Of a DNA stretch of 64,000 nt, positions 21,353-32,169 are shown one piece after another. How positions within the stretch are numbered: the first letter of the stretch is position 1; each line of letters begins with the position of its first letter. Source of the DNA: Plutella xylostella (lineage: Eukaryota; Arthropoda; Insecta; Lepidoptera; Plutellidae). The stretch lies in contig NC_064011.1 of assembly GCF_932276165.1 (NCBI RefSeq), positions 389,501 through 453,500 on the forward strand, given 5' to 3'. The translations under genes and the position numbers were made by a program. The notes beneath the pieces are model-generated. The model ran no database searches and had not been told where the DNA came from. It saw only the letters and a program-made list of their open reading frames with translations.

Positions 21353-21539
21353 ATTCGCCTATCTATGTGGTGTAGGGGATCAGAGTTTTATTCAGGGGTT
21401 TTTCAGCTAAAACAGGCACATAGCACATCTCTATATCACGCTAGATCCATAGCAGTGAGCTAAAGACGATTTTCGTAATACATATTTTTTTTACGAGAAC
21501 CAACAATCCTTAGCATAGGAAAGTTCTCGAGTCTATGAA

Positions 21540-21690
21540 TGGAGAAACGGAAGCGTCATTCGAAAACAGACAACATTAGGCTTATTTTTTTCTATCTACT
21601 TCATCGCCATTGCCGACGCTGTTTCTCCATACATTTATGACAATCCGTTTGGGCCGATATGTACGATAGGTGGACTTTAGTACTTTAGTA
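21540..21690 (+). repeat. rep-S copy
   Basis: CATCGCCATTGCCGACGC, TGTTTCTCCATACATTTATG and ACAATCCGTTTGG recur, inverted, at 42.23-42.33 kb. Both copies lie beside TACGATAGG-like text. Possibly a TIR element; ends unresolved. Confidence 0.5.
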
Positions 21691-21811
21691 CATATTTGTG
21701 ATGGTGGAATGTGACGTCATTACGTTAAAATCTCAGATCGGTTGCGTTGCGGCTTGCGTGCGGTCGTTGTGGGTACGTGATCGATTTTCATTATGTACGT
21801 TGTATATTAAA

Positions 21812-21862
21812 TACATAAATAATTATATGGGGACATCTCACACACGGCCATCCGATGAGAAA
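21812..21862 (-). repeat. SINE-C 3'-end fragment
   Basis: AATAATTATATGGGGACATC followed by TCACACACGGCCATCCGA is the reverse of the SINE-C alternative tail. Confidence 0.6.
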
Positions 21863-21884
21863 GCAAATATATTATTTCCTCTAT

Positions 21885-21961
21885 TTACAAAAGTGGTAGA
21901 ACAAAAGTTGTTTAGTATGACCCCCTTAGTCACATCACACCCTTTATGCAACATCCAGTAT
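21885..21961. repeat. MITE-H right-half fragment
   Basis: GTGGTAGAACAAAAGTTGTT, TATGACCCCCTTAGTCAC and CACCCTTTATGCAACATCCA in MITE-H order, without a left half. Confidence 0.5.
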
Positions 21962-22289
21962 AAGGTCGTCGGTCCAGCAAAAACACCAATTTAATTATGC
22001 AAAAAATCATAAGAAATTCTATAACTATTCAAATAGTTCTCGTTACAGTCTAAGCTACAGTATGAATAATTTTAAAATAAATCAATTTTAAACTGTCGAT
22101 TAATGAACTATTGTTAAGGGTTTATGCACTTTCTATGTACCTACTATTTTACCAACGTTGAGATAATATTATTACAGTACAGTCATATTGAATGTAGTAA
22201 AAATGTACGCCGAAATCATAGAACAAATTATTATTTTGCAAGCGTCTTGCAAGAGTCAATACTCAAAGTTTGACTCTTTGACATTCGAC

Positions 22290-22447
22290 TACGGAATATG
22301 TAGTGTCACAGTTAGGGTCACTGACACCCTGACTGCTAAGCCAAAGGTCCCAGGTTCGATTCCCGGCCGGGACAGACACTCATATTACAGGGTCTGCCTA
22401 GGTTGCATTCAGACGGCCACGTGTGAGATGAAAATTAAAAAAAAAAA
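22290..22447 (+). mobile_element. tRNA-derived SINE (SINE-C-like)
   Basis: GGTCCCAGGTTCGATTCCCG contains the B box GGTTCGATTCC; the upstream A-box region is degenerate. A CAGACGGCCACGTGTGAGAT body segment leads to an A-rich end (22434-22446). Confidence 0.7.
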
Positions 22448-22579
22448 CTTTACTTAAATTATATTATTTTGTGTTACCCAGAAAGTCATAAATTGAGTAT
22501 CATTCAAGATCGGGTCGATGTTTTCGATCTTCTTAGCTTTAATTTGACATACATTTTCTAGCTGGACGGACCTATTATA

Positions 22580-22697
22580 ATATTTCCACCAACTCGCACT
22601 AGGCCAGCGTGGTGGACTAGGCCTAAAACCCTTCCTTCATTGGAAGGAGACCCGTGCCCCAGCAGTAGGGACGTGATGGGTTGTGATGATGTGATGA
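22580..22697 (+). mobile_element. 5S-SINE-F, 3' half
   Basis: Plus-strand copy beginning in the core (CCAGCGTGGTGGACTAGGCC), then TTCATTGGAAGGAGACCCGT, CCCCAGCAGTAGGGACGTGA and a TGATGATGTGATGAT tail. The 5S-like head is truncated. Full copy at 48998-49386. Confidence 0.75.
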
Positions 22698-22899
22698 TAA
22701 TATTATAATGGACAACTTTTCAAACCACCACCACTATTCCCACACCCCTCTGTATCTCCATCGCTGTGATCGGCGCGTGATGACCGGTCGCTGTCGAGGC
22801 TTCCTTTTTATTTACAATTTTAGTGGAAACGTGACGTTGCTATGTCCAATTCGATTAAAATGCCCGCACTGGTGGCGAGTCATAATCGCGTGGTGTTAC

Positions 22900-22990
22900 A
22901 GCGGTTACAATGGCGCAGTGGTTAGGGAGTGACTGATGTGGCGGTTCCGGGTTTGGTTTCCGACCGGAAAAGAGTTTTTTTACCGTGTGG
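22900..22990 (+). mobile_element. tRNA-like SINE head
   Basis: ATGGCGCAGTGGTTAGGGAG matches an A box and GGTTTGGTTTCCGACC is a degenerate B box at plausible spacing. No acceptor pairing, so not a functional tRNA gene. Family not assigned. Confidence 0.5.
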
Positions 22991-23238
22991 ATTTGGTGTT
23001 TAGTTCTTTAGAAACACTGAACTTCACGTCAATTCAAAAATATAATTATAAATTATAATATCTTGTAACAAAATTTAACGTGATAAATACAAAACACTAC
23101 ATATAAACAAACAAGTAAAATAAGTTAATCTAAAACTCTTGTGAGATCGTCCCTGGTTTAAAGGTTCCCATTATGCCTACCGCGTACGCTCATATTATAA
23201 CTAAGTATATTATAAAGTACAGAAAAGTTAAGTATTAT

Positions 23239-23241
23239 TAT

Positions 23242-23270
<29 letters not shown>
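23239..23270. repeat. (AT)n microsatellite
   Basis: Uninterrupted AT alternation of about 13 units. Confidence 0.9.
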
Positions 23271-23273
<3 letters not shown>

Positions 23274-23449
23274 TATTTTAGTTAAGTATAGTATGTATTA
23301 GGTTTATGTATTGTACAGGTAACCTATAGGTATATATTTATTATACATGTATTATATACAAGTAAGTGTATTCTAGTGTTTGTAGGTATTTTTACAAAAT
23401 TATCTTTCCTCTCAGTCTTTCGCACTACCTATAACTTTCTCCACAACAC

Positions 23450-23545
23450 CCAAGGTTAGCTGGAAGAGAATGCTGTTAGCATTAGGTTCGCCTATGTACA
23501 TAATTTTATTATTGTGCAATAAAGTATTTAATAATAATAAGTTCC
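23450..23545 (+). mobile_element. tail-O: LINE 3' end with compensated hairpin
   Basis: CCCAAGGTTAGCTGGAAGAG, then the stem AATGCT (23469-23474), loop GTT, AGCATT (23478-23483), then AGGTTCGCC and GTGCAATAAAGTATTTAATA. All six pairs form although the stem sequence differs from the usual ATCGCT/AGCGAT. Confidence 0.7.
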
Positions 23546-23939
23546 TCAGAAACACTGAATTCCACGTAAATTCAGTAAAATCGAATGTCACATAATAACT
23601 ACATTCATAAAATACAGGAAAAAATACAAGTTCTTAAAGATTCAAAGGTACCTATTTATTTACAAAGTCAACTAGTTATTAGTTTGTTTGTAGCAATATT
23701 TGCTACGGCGCGGCGTAGCAGCTACGCTTTCGTAGCATCGTAGCGCGTAGCAAGATAAATAAAATTACATTTTGTAGGAGATTAAAAACCGATGCATTAT
23801 AATGAATGCCTAATGATTTCATTTTTAAATGGCTATATACCCAATATGGTTACTACAATAATAATATTAGTACGTTCTCCTTGTAAAAATATAAGCCTCA
23901 ACCAAATTTTCGGCAGGAGGTATAATTTTTTTTAGCCGC

Positions 23940-24075
23940 AATGCAATATTGAACATCCAAGACCCTTAAACTAAAATCTCTGTTTTAATAAGCCCTACCA
24001 CGACCAGGCATTGAACTCAGGACTTCCACACTATACAAGGTTCACTAACCGCTCCCATCACGGACGATCATTCAG
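23940..24075 (-). mobile_element. degenerate tRNA-derived SINE
   Basis: Minus strand: 'gttcactaaccgctcccatc' on plus is a degenerate A box, CCTGAGTTCAATGCCTGG on minus a degenerate B box, followed by an 'agggtcttggatgttc' segment as in SINE-C. Confidence 0.5.
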
Positions 24076-25104
24076 TATTCATGACAATTGGGACCTAGCT
24101 CATCTAGTCCCAGACCTAGTTCTAGGCTGTATTGCGTGAACAAAGAGCCAAATGATACAAAGACCTATCATACGATCAGAGGGTATTAGGTAAGCGATAT
24201 GAGTGGTTCAATATTCGAGGTAACTGAGCAATTCTAAAGCTGTAGGGAATTATAATATGTAACTGAGCCTATACAATTGTTATGTTCTGCCTATTGGCTA
24301 CCCACAACACAGCTTTAGATAGTGCTATGAACCTGCTTATTAATATATTCTATTTATTTTGAATATTTTAAAGCACCTTATGGCGTAACATTTGTTTAAC
24401 TTGTTTGGTTTAAACATAAACAAATGGTTTTAATAGTCATTTATCAAATTAATTTTATCTTGGAGCGAAATGTATTGTGTTAAATAAACAGAAATTGGTA
24501 TAAAAGGTAAGGTTAATAGTATTTTTGTTGATTTCACTTATTGTAAAAGAAAGGTAGTCCCTACATGATGTGCACTAATCGTTGGCCTAAAAATCGTTTA
24601 CGCCAACGATTATCGGTCTTTCTGTAGACATGCAGTTAGCAAAGCCTTTCCTTAAGGAGAAACAGAAAGCTTCATCCAGCAAAAGCTTTGATAAGTTCAA
24701 ACGATTTCAAATTGACTCCGATTTACAAGAGAAAAGTTCAACTTAAAAAAAGGATAACAAAGCTGGGCCTCAAATGATGTCGTTTGCTTAAGCAGGCCGT
24801 GGAGGTGGTCCCGTAGGACCTTACAGTTCACCCCTACTAAATTCTAACAATATTATAAACTTGAAATTTTGTAAGTTTGGATGGATGGATGTTGCTCTTT
24901 TATGGTATAACGGCTGGATGTTTATAAAATTGGACAATGAGTAGGTATGTAATTTAAATTTACGCTAATTAATTTATTTTTTTAGTAACTTAAATGAACA
25001 CATAGGCAATATATTACTATCGCTTATCAGTTATGCCTGATATATTAAAACGCAACAGCCTCTCAAGTTGACCAAATAATTATAGTATTCAGCAAAATAT
25101 CGCA
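24076..25104. other. intergenic, nothing recognised
   Basis: AT-rich. One perfect 10-bp hairpin (24577-24586 with 24602-24611, AATCGTTGGC) may be the core of an old foldback element. Confidence 0.4.
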
Positions 25105-25345
25105 TTCACAAAAAAGTGATCCGACAGAGTAATAAAGTCACCGACATAGCTCACCGAGTTAGTAAGCTTAAGTGGCAGTGGGCTGGTCACATCTGTCGCT
25201 CCGATGACCGATGGGCTAAACGTAGTGCGGGCCCTCCGGCTAGATGGGGTGACGACTTGCAAAAGGGGATTGGATGCGGAAAGCTATAGATCGCATCCAG
25301 TGGCGTGCTTTGGGAGAAGGCTATTTCCAGCAGTAGTGGACTATT
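25105..25345 (+). pseudogene. RTE-G LINE ORF2 C-terminal remnant
   Basis: Nucleotides match the 3' coding end of the RTE copy at 29.7-30.2 kb: AAGTGGCAGTGGGCTGGTCA, GGCCCTCCGGCTAGATGGG, GCATCCAGTGGCGTGCTTTG and TTCCAGCAGTAGTGGACTAT. Frame broken and missing internal sequence. Confidence 0.65.
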
Positions 25346-25892
25346 TTTTATTTTATACATTAGAAAAAGACAAGCTTAAGGATACTACAATAATCCTCGC
25401 AGGATTGTGCGCAGCACCTTCATTCTGCGTTATAATTTATATACAATTAACAACTTGTGTATATTAGTAGGTATCTATTTGAAAGTTTGTATAAAATTTA
25501 TGATTCAATTACTTAACATTCATAGCAAGCAACAATTATGTAGATATCGTAAGTAGGTACGTAGGTAGGTAGTACCTTTGTATAAATAAAATATAATTTA
25601 TACTATTACTGCTATGGCCTGATGATGATAATTTATTTCTAGACCTTGCCAATTTATGACACCACATTTTTTCCTTGCAGTTAAGAAACTTATAGAAACC
25701 TAGGTCTTACGAGGTCAGACCCTCTCGATACTGACGACAGGAAAATAAAGTTTTTTTTCAGACTTTCACAAAGGCTTCAGCATCCTTCCATTTACTAAAT
25801 AAAGGAGTAAATAAGGACCATTTGGGCATTATACTTTTTACTCGCTGGCTCTGCAATTTGTAAAGATATTTTCAGGCTGTGTTTTGTTTTGA

Positions 25893-25990
25893 CAGCCCGA
25901 TGGCTCAGTGGTTAGTGACTTTGTCTACTGTGCAAAGGGTCCTGGGTTCGATCCCGGACAGGAAAAATATTTTGGAGGAAGATTATTTAT
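25893..25990 (+). mobile_element. tRNA-derived SINE head
   Basis: GATGGCTCAGTGGTTAGTGA (A box) and GGTCCTGGGTTCGATCCCGG (B box) at good Pol III spacing. Acceptor ends do not pair, so SINE rather than tRNA gene. Confidence 0.65.
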
Positions 25991-26014
25991 GTTTTAGTGC
26001 TGTGTTCTACAGAG

Positions 26015-26095
26015 ATAAAACTAAAACTTGAACGGAGAGTAGTTTGTAAAAATTCTTATTCCCTGTAAAAATTGAGTTCATCAGAATTTTTTTAT
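26015..26095 (+). mobile_element. tail-P: LINE 3' tail fragment
   Basis: AACGGAGAGTAGTTTGTAAA and TTGAGTTCATCAGAA are shared with 59.10-59.22 and 59.74-59.87 kb, where they precede TTTGAC repeats. Confidence 0.5.
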
Positions 26096-26629
26096 GTTAA
26101 TTTATAAGGCCAAGGACAATATTTTTTTACACTTTATATTTAGCCTATATCAAGCTGCTTGTCACTGCGAAATCACCAAACGATATCGATTTAGGTTTTA
26201 TTTGCACAATACTGTAATAAGTTTTACTAAGCTTTTATTAGTGCCCATTAGGAAAACTCAATGTTATATTCGTTTTTTCCAGTGCCATCCTGTATTTCCG
26301 ATACCATTTTAAGTACTTAACAGCGATATCTTCTAAATTGAACTTTTCCCTCGAGGGTGACAAAAACTACGAATTCTACGTACGGTCTTTTACTTGCAAG
26401 GCGTCAGCGAAAATAAGGGTTGGACATAGACACTGAAAAATGGAGTTAGGTCTTCGGGCGAATGTCTTTTTTGTTTTTTTTTTAATCACAGTTCAGTATC
26501 TGTTTCCCAAAAGGCCTCATTGGACATTGCACAGAAGGAAAGTCTTACTGGCCTGACTAATTTCATAAATGGAAAGAGTTTTTCACTATTTCTCGTGGCA
26601 ATGGCAACGTATCGAAGGAATTGATTATA
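26096..26629. other. intergenic, nothing recognised
   Basis: No supportable gene or repeat match. Confidence 0.4.
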
Positions 26630-26905
26630 CAGGGTGTTGAAAACTAAGCCGGAAGAGGTAATTTTCAAAAGTTAGATAGATAGATAGAAAGAATATTCTT
26701 TATTTGTACACACACATAAAATAAACTTACATAACTTAAATACTAACAAATATGTACAAAAATGGCGGTCTTATCGCTTAAAGCGATTTTTTTAAGACAA
26801 CCTTAGGGTGGAAGGATATTTTAAAAGTTGTAGAACGAAAGTTGTTCACTATGACGAGTTTAACCACTCTCTTTCTTACAATACCATTTTCACAATAAGC
26901 TGCCA
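26630..26905. mobile_element. MITE-H copy split by a tail-O insertion
   Basis: Left part TATACAGGGTGTTGAAAACT (26631 onward) and right part TTGTAGAACGAAAGTTGTTC (26828 onward) belong to MITE-H. Between them sits a tail-O LINE end. Flanking TTTTCAAAAGTT and TTTTAAAAGTT may be the target duplication. Confidence 0.55.
26675..26825 (-). mobile_element. tail-O: LINE 3' end, minus orientation
   Basis: Plus strand shows AGATAGATAGATAGAAAGAA (reverse of the tail), TCTTTATTTGTACACA, GGCGGTC and the intact hairpin ATCGCT-TAA-AGCGAT at 26773-26787, then GACAACCTTAGGGTGGA. Confidence 0.7.
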
Positions 26906-27042
26906 AATACAAATAAAAAGCTATTTTGAATTCTGAGATAATGCCTACGTAGACTATGTGTGAATCTAAGATGGCAGCTTCCAAATTGTTTCAGCCGTAT
27001 TCCCGTAAAACAGCAGTGAAACACACTGACAAACTTTCTCCT

Positions 27043-27240
27043 TTCTATTCTATTCTATTCTCTGTGGCGGTGTAAGTACCTGCACCTGGCTTTCTCGAAT
27101 GGAGCCGTTATGCATATCCCCAGGGTCTAAACTGCCTTCCTAAGCTTGGACCATTTTCCACCACGCTGGTCCACTGCGGGTTGTTTTGGTTCACATAATT
27201 ATCTACATGTGCTAAATCTAGATAGGTATGCAGGTTTATA
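27043..27240 (-). mobile_element. SINE-D copy, minus orientation
   Basis: TCTATTCTATTCTATTCTCT is the reversed (TAGAA)n tail, followed by CACCTGGCTTTCTCG, CCTTCCTAAGCTTGGACCAT and CCACGCTGGTCCACTGCGGG. No tRNA head. Confidence 0.8.
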
Positions 27241-28024
27241 TTCAGTTTGATTCCTCGGGTGAACATTTTTAGGCAAAGCGTCGCGCAAAAGCCATAAGTG
27301 TATAAATTTGCAGCCATTTACAAAATGTATCGCAGGTCGCGTTCGTTTTATATCGAAAATGTACCAATACGGCGTAAATGCTTTGACCCGAATTCGCGAT
27401 ATTGCATTTAATAATGGCCTTTGTTGGTAAAGGAATAAAGGCGGGGTTGTTTGTGAACTGATAGTGCGAGGATATTTGCCATTTCAAAATTGGACCCGCC
27501 AGATTCCAACAATCCTGATACGTCTGACGGATGGCTTTGATAATGTAGCTTTTTTAATGCATAATAAAAAATCACAAAATTTTAAATGGAATTTTCAAAT
27601 CATCGCAACAATATGTTAGTTTCTACATACATGAATGCCTACATTATATATTGTATTTATCATAGCGCGTTTTTGGCTGACCGTATTTAAGAGTACTTAA
27701 TGTTTTTTTTGTAACTGTAGGCAGACATTCACAACTGTAGTGATATAGTCAAACATATAACATACCTTAAGTCGGAGAGGTCAAGTATCTTTCTATTTGT
27801 AAGATGCAGGATGTTATTTTATTTTGTCGATTCAACACAGTGCAAACGGGAATCCTTTCTGAGAAAGTGTATTTATTTAAGGAGCTGACTCTCAGTTTAA
27901 GTCTTACAATAGATAACGCTAGAAGGACACATAAAAATTAAGCCAAAAATATTACTGCGAGATTTTGCTTTCGTGATTATTTTATTACTTATAATTGCTT
28001 TCTTCGACGAGGTACAGGATTATG
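27241..28024. other. intergenic, nothing recognised
   Basis: Slightly CpG-richer at 27280-27480; no supportable gene. Confidence 0.4.
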
Positions 28025-28090
28025 CGATAATGGTAGATTGGTTAGAATCTAACCTCATGCCTGGTCCTGGGTTCGATAATTGACGAAAGA
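28025..28090 (+). repeat. degenerate tRNA-like sequence
   Basis: GATAATGGTAGATTGGTTAG (A-box-like) and GGTCCTGGGTTCGATAATTG (damaged B box). Old SINE head. Confidence 0.4.
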
Positions 28091-28139
28091 GATGTATGAT
28101 TCATTAAATCTGTATTACTACAGCCCAAGTACTACTACA

Positions 28140-28195
28140 AAGTTATCTTCACTGCTGGACACAGGCCTCTCCCAAGGAGCGCCACTATACCCTGT
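28140..28195 (-). repeat. RTE-G 3'-end fragment
   Basis: CACTGCTGGACACAGGCCTC followed by TCCCAAGGAGCGCCACT is the reverse of the RTE ORF2 end. Confidence 0.65.
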
Positions 28196-29199
28196 CCTCA
28201 GCCTAAAATAGACAATAATTACGTTAGGTTTCACTCAGAATTATGTTTACTTCACACTTATTTAAACAATGTATGGGTTCGAATCCATGAATAATTTACA
28301 CTAATTTCCCCGTTGTCACTTCACTCCTATGACCTTAGTAGTTTGACCCAATTCTGGTGTAGTCGATATGGTCGGCGGAACGACCTATAATACGGGTTAT
28401 GATGTTATTATCAACGTTATAGGCCATAGTTCTTTATGGGTTTAGATGAGAAAACAGATTCAGGTCAACGGGGAGGTTAAATGTAAACAAATACTATAGT
28501 GTATGCAATAAAACTATGGTTTGGGAAAATACAGACAGTAGCAAAAATAAAATTAACAGTGAATATATATTACACCATTTTAAAGTTTTGAGTTTCAAGC
28601 TAATAAAACGCAAGCTCATTTAAACATATAATTTTTGCGCTATTTGGTGTATTTATTAAGTACCTAAAATGTGGGATGCTGACTCTAAAAACCTTTTGAG
28701 ATCGTTTAGGAAGCAGTGGGCAAACAATTACCTACTTGGTATGATAATAATATCGAACAAGTAGGTAGCTGAAAGTTTTCAAAATGATAAAAATGCCAAA
28801 ATAAAAGTATAAGACCGATCCAAACGAGCGCGTGAATTCAATACTATGTTTAGGTAACATAGGAGGCATTCAAATGATAAGAAAATACCCACAAAATGCC
28901 TTCCACACCAAATCGCGACTTTTACAGTTTTGCAAATAGAATAAACGAAAGTTGAGAACTATTACTAAAGCGCTCGAGGTGACCGGTACATTTAGTTTGA
29001 ACTGCAGTCGAGTATCGCACTTCTCAGCTACAGGGTGTATATTTGTATAATCAAATCACTGTGTTCAATATGAAAATGATTCTACAAGCGAGCAGAGCAC
29101 TGAACAATTACATTTCTGAATGTTACTGCGTTTCATAAAAGTTTGTTTTACCATTAAAAATCTTAATATTTATGAAACTAGGACAAGTTGACTATGAAT
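28196..29199. other. intergenic, nothing recognised
   Basis: AT-rich without a supportable gene. Confidence 0.4.
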
Positions 29200-29320
29200 A
29201 GGCAGCATGGGACGCCCTTCGGCTGGCTGGAGAAGCCTTAGACAGAGGCTGGATGAGGAAGGGTGAGGCTGAAGACAGATTCATGTAATATAAGTGGCAT
29301 TGGGAATGGCGTCCATAGTA
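29200..29320 (+). pseudogene. RTE-G ORF2 remnant
   Basis: GGGACGCCCTTCGGCTGGCT, GGATGAGGAAGGGTGAGGCT and GGCATTGGGAATGGCG correspond to the GRPP...W...WMR segment of RTE ORF2, badly degraded. Confidence 0.45.
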
Positions 29321-29338
29321 TACATATCACCTTCTGTC

Positions 29339-29440
29339 AAATACACTCAGAACGAGCAATGAAAAAGTAGAAAAACAAGCCTGATGACGCCGTCTGCAAT
29401 ATCAAAGTACATTTAACAGCGCATTAGAATATAATCAACT
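29339..29440. repeat. MITE-K left-end fragment
   Basis: GAGCAATGAAAAAGTAGAAA then GATGACGCCGTCTGCAATAT, shared with 34.8 kb and 47.3 kb. Confidence 0.55.
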
Positions 29441-29679
29441 AAGTACGTAAATATTTTGTTTCAATTCTTAGTGAATCCTTTTAACAAATCGAAAGAATAT
29501 TACCGTAGTAAAAGGATTGGACAGTCAATGACTGCTCAAGGTGCGCCGGAGGTAAGGGTTGTGACGTCAATTGAGTGCAGCTAATGTTATTGATGATAAT
29601 GACCCGAAATTACGCTTGCAAGCCGCTTGTAAAGTGACATTTTGAAAGAACATTGCCATTCGGGAAGTTACGAAGCGTC

Positions 29680-30170
29680 TTCACGTCCAAAATTCCCCAG
29701 TGTCTCAAGACGAAAGTCTTTGCACAGTGCGTGTTGCCAGTGATGACCTACGGTGCCGAGACGTAGTCTCTAACTTCAGGCCTCTTGAATAGGCTCAGAG
29801 TCACCCAGCGAACTATGGAAAGGGCTATGCTCGGCATATCTCTACGTGATCGAATCAGAAATGAAGAGATCCGTAGAAGAACCAAAGTAACCGACATAGC
29901 CTATCGAGTCAGTAAGCTGAAATGGCAGTGGGCCGGACACATTGCTCGAAGGTCTGATGGTCGGTGGAGCAGAAGAGTCCTAGAGTGGAGACCACGTACC
30001 GACAAGCGCAGCGTTGGGCGGCCCCCCGCGAGATGGACGGACGATATAGTGAAGTCCGCGGAGAAGCACTGGATGCGGGCTGCCTCCGATCGGACAAGGT
30101 GGAAATCATTGGGGGAGGCCTATGTTCAGCAGTGGACGTCCTATGGCTGAGATGATGATGATGATTGTCA
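29680..30170 (+). mobile_element. RTE-clade LINE, 3' end
   Basis: Carries the end of ORF2 and a GATGATGATGATGATTG tail (about 30151-30168). Severe 5' truncation. The segment before 29785 (CGGTGCCGAGACGTAGTCTC) is degraded coding sequence with an in-frame stop. Confidence 0.8.
29785..30150 (+). pseudogene. RTE ORF2 C-terminal fragment
   Basis: 121 codons. In RTE (RTE-1/BovB-like) elements this is the region after the reverse transcriptase. Visible hallmarks: RTMERAMLGISLRDR, TDIAYRVSKLKWQWAGHIAR, RRVLEWRPRT, VGRPPARWTDD, RWKSLGEAYVQQW, ending next to a (GAT)n tail. The polymerase palm and endonuclease are absent, so it is non-functional. Upstream homologous sequence continues past a stop at about 29766, so the start shown is only the first ATG in an open stretch. 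Five further copies of this same end are scattered in the window. Confidence 0.75.
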
Positions 30171-30363
30171 TTGTGACACGCAAAAGCTACAGGATAGCCT
30201 GACAAAATAGTTTTAACAGTTGGTCGACGTAACGTTTTAATGATTTCAAATTTATTCACGCCCCCGGGGGAGCTGTCAATTATTCTAGTAATAAAACGTG
30301 TAGTTGTGCATTTTGTAACGTTTCCGAATAAATCTGATGCTAATTTATCGCGTGTTTTTAACG

Positions 30364-30535
30364 GGTTGAGAATTGAGAACACAACCAAGCTTGTGCAGAG
30401 AGAGTTGTCGGGTAAGTGGGCAACCCGACTGTCAGATGTTTTCAAGCTGCCCGAAGGCCTCTGACTAGGCTTAACGACTGCTGCCGAAGCAGCAACCGAG
30501 ACCCACGGCCTAACGTGCCGTCCGAACCACGGACA
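30364..30535 (-). mobile_element. 5S-SINE-F, internal fragment
   Basis: AGAGAGTTGTCGGGTAAGTG, CAACCCGACTGTCAGATG, AAGGCCTCTGACTAGGCTTA and GCTGCCGAAGCAGCAACC match the middle of the full copy at 49 kb; both ends are missing. Confidence 0.7.
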
Positions 30536-30769
30536 TAAATGATCAGTTGATTTTAGTTAATCTCCATGTATTTACGTAGGAAATAGACTTCAATCTAGGT
30601 AATTTGGCCAGTATGGGCTAATAAAAGTGAATTACCTAATCAACATCGCATCGCCTCCATTAGGTTTAAAATTCGTCGAGTTAACTATGATAACGACTTG
30701 GCCGGCCGCCATCTTGACTTGCCCGTGTAGGGTGACCATCATACATTCAATATCATTTATAAACTACCT

Positions 30770-30850
30770 TCTTACATCCAGAGGTTGTCTGGTAGAGAAT
30801 GCTAAGTAAATTAAGTACTTAATAATGCCGCAAATAAAGTAGGTATATTG
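30770..30850 (+). repeat. tail-O fragment, hairpin lost
   Basis: CATCCAGAGGTTGTCTGGTA then AGAATGCTAAGTAAATTAAG and AATGCCGCAAATAAAGTA; the stem no longer pairs. Confidence 0.5.
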
Positions 30851-31400
30851 TTTTTTTGGTCTTATAAAAAAAACAAACGTACGAAGTGACGGTTGAGTTA
30901 ATAAATAAATTGAACAAATTCTAAATTTAGTATGTAGCTTCACTAACTACAGGCTTCTATATGCTTCCAATAACTTGATAAACTGGTTGGATGCAAGCAC
31001 TGTCTTTAGTGAATAGAATTTTATTAAATTTAATATTTTACAATTTTTAGTTGATTGTCAAGATTAGAAGACTACCACTATAATTCTTATCTACTATATT
31101 CTAAATAAATTTAAATGTGTGTGTGTATTCTCGAATGTCCCGCAACGGCCGCAACATATGCACCCTACACTTCAGACAAAAATGTACATTTCACCCGAGT
31201 TTTTACCATTAATTTCATAAAACAGGCGTGTGTATGAACCATTACACGGATATGGTTTCGCTATTTATGGATATGGCGGCGAATAAAACTGGAATATTGG
31301 AAAGAGGGAACACTTTTAACTTACGTTTAGTGCGATCCCGTGGCAGGGAGTCTTATTGATGTTTGTGGGATTTGATTTACCAATATTATAGTTAGTTTAT
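30851..31400. other. intergenic, nothing recognised
   Basis: AT-rich; no supportable gene. Confidence 0.4.
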
Positions 31401-31663
31401 TAAAAAAAATACAAACTCTCACACCTTGTACTAATGTACTCCCTTGCGTGGTAGGCAGAAGTGCATTGCTGCACCCACTTTTCGCCAGAGATTTATGTTA
31501 GTCGCAATGTAATAGGGGGCGGGCCTATTGCCATTTTACGGGCACGTCGAAGACCCGAGAACAAATATCTGTGTTTAAACAAATATCTGCCCCAGCCGGG
31601 AATCGAACCCGGGACCTTCGGCTCAGTAGTCAGGGTCACTAACCACTACGCCATTCGGTCGTC
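31401..31663 (-). mobile_element. SINE-C, near full length
   Basis: Best copy of this form. On the minus strand: GACGACCGAATGGCGTAGTG leads into A box TGGCGTAGTGGTTAG, then CCCGGGTTCGATTCCCGGCT with the B box, ATATTTGTTCTCGGGTCTTC, GTGCCCGTAAAATGGCAATA, GGCCCGCCCCCTATTACATT, and GGAGTACATTAGTACAAGGT. The 3' end is T-rich in the element's own orientation. Pol III-type promoter; non-coding, depends on a LINE. Confidence 0.85.
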
Positions 31664-31744
31664 TGAAGTTAGTGTGTAGTATATTAATGAATCTACATTC
31701 TCTTTTAACATGTACACTACACCCAATCTTAATCTCTTATTTCC

Positions 31745-31885
31745 TCCATCCAAAGGTTGTCTGGCAGAGATCGCTTTTAGTGATAAGACCGCCATTTGTA
31801 CCCTAATTAAGTTGCAATTTGTTAATCTTATTATTCTTTGTTGGTGTACAAATAAAGTGTATTCTATCTATCTATCAATGGGGGT
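31745..31885 (+). mobile_element. tail-O: LINE 3' end
   Basis: AAAGGTTGTCTGGCAGAGAT, hairpin ATCGCT-TTT-AGTGAT (31770-31784, one G-U pair), AAGACCGCC, GTACAAATAAAGTGTATTC and a TCTATCTATC tail. Confidence 0.75.
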
Positions 31886-32169
31886 AAATGAAAGAAGCTT
31901 CGGGACGTATTGACTGTGCCGGATGCAGCCAGCGACTGACTACTGATCTAGGTCTAGCACGGGGCGCAAGACGCGCGCGTCATGGTGACAAAAGCTTGCG
32001 AAGTATATTAGTAAAAATAATATAAATTACCTTGTCATCATTTTTTGCCAATGTATAGACAGGTCCGTCACAAAATTAAATTTTATTGCTAGGTACCTAC
32101 CTATTATTAGCACGCTACATATCCAAGTCAAAACACTATTTAAACCTAATGAACTTATGAAAGGAATTA

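Noticed and set aside
24577..24611. 10-bp hairpin as a regulatory element or terminator
   Set aside because: Isolated short inverted repeat in AT-rich DNA; no element ends or conserved context found.
25893..25965. Possible functional tRNA gene
   Set aside because: A and B boxes are good but the acceptor ends do not pair and the sequence grades into a SINE-type tail; the same holds for 4.9, 22.3, 31.6 and 45.4 kb.
29909..30445. 178-codon minus-strand open frame
   Set aside because: It crosses an RTE remnant and an unrelated SINE fragment in antisense; composition-driven.
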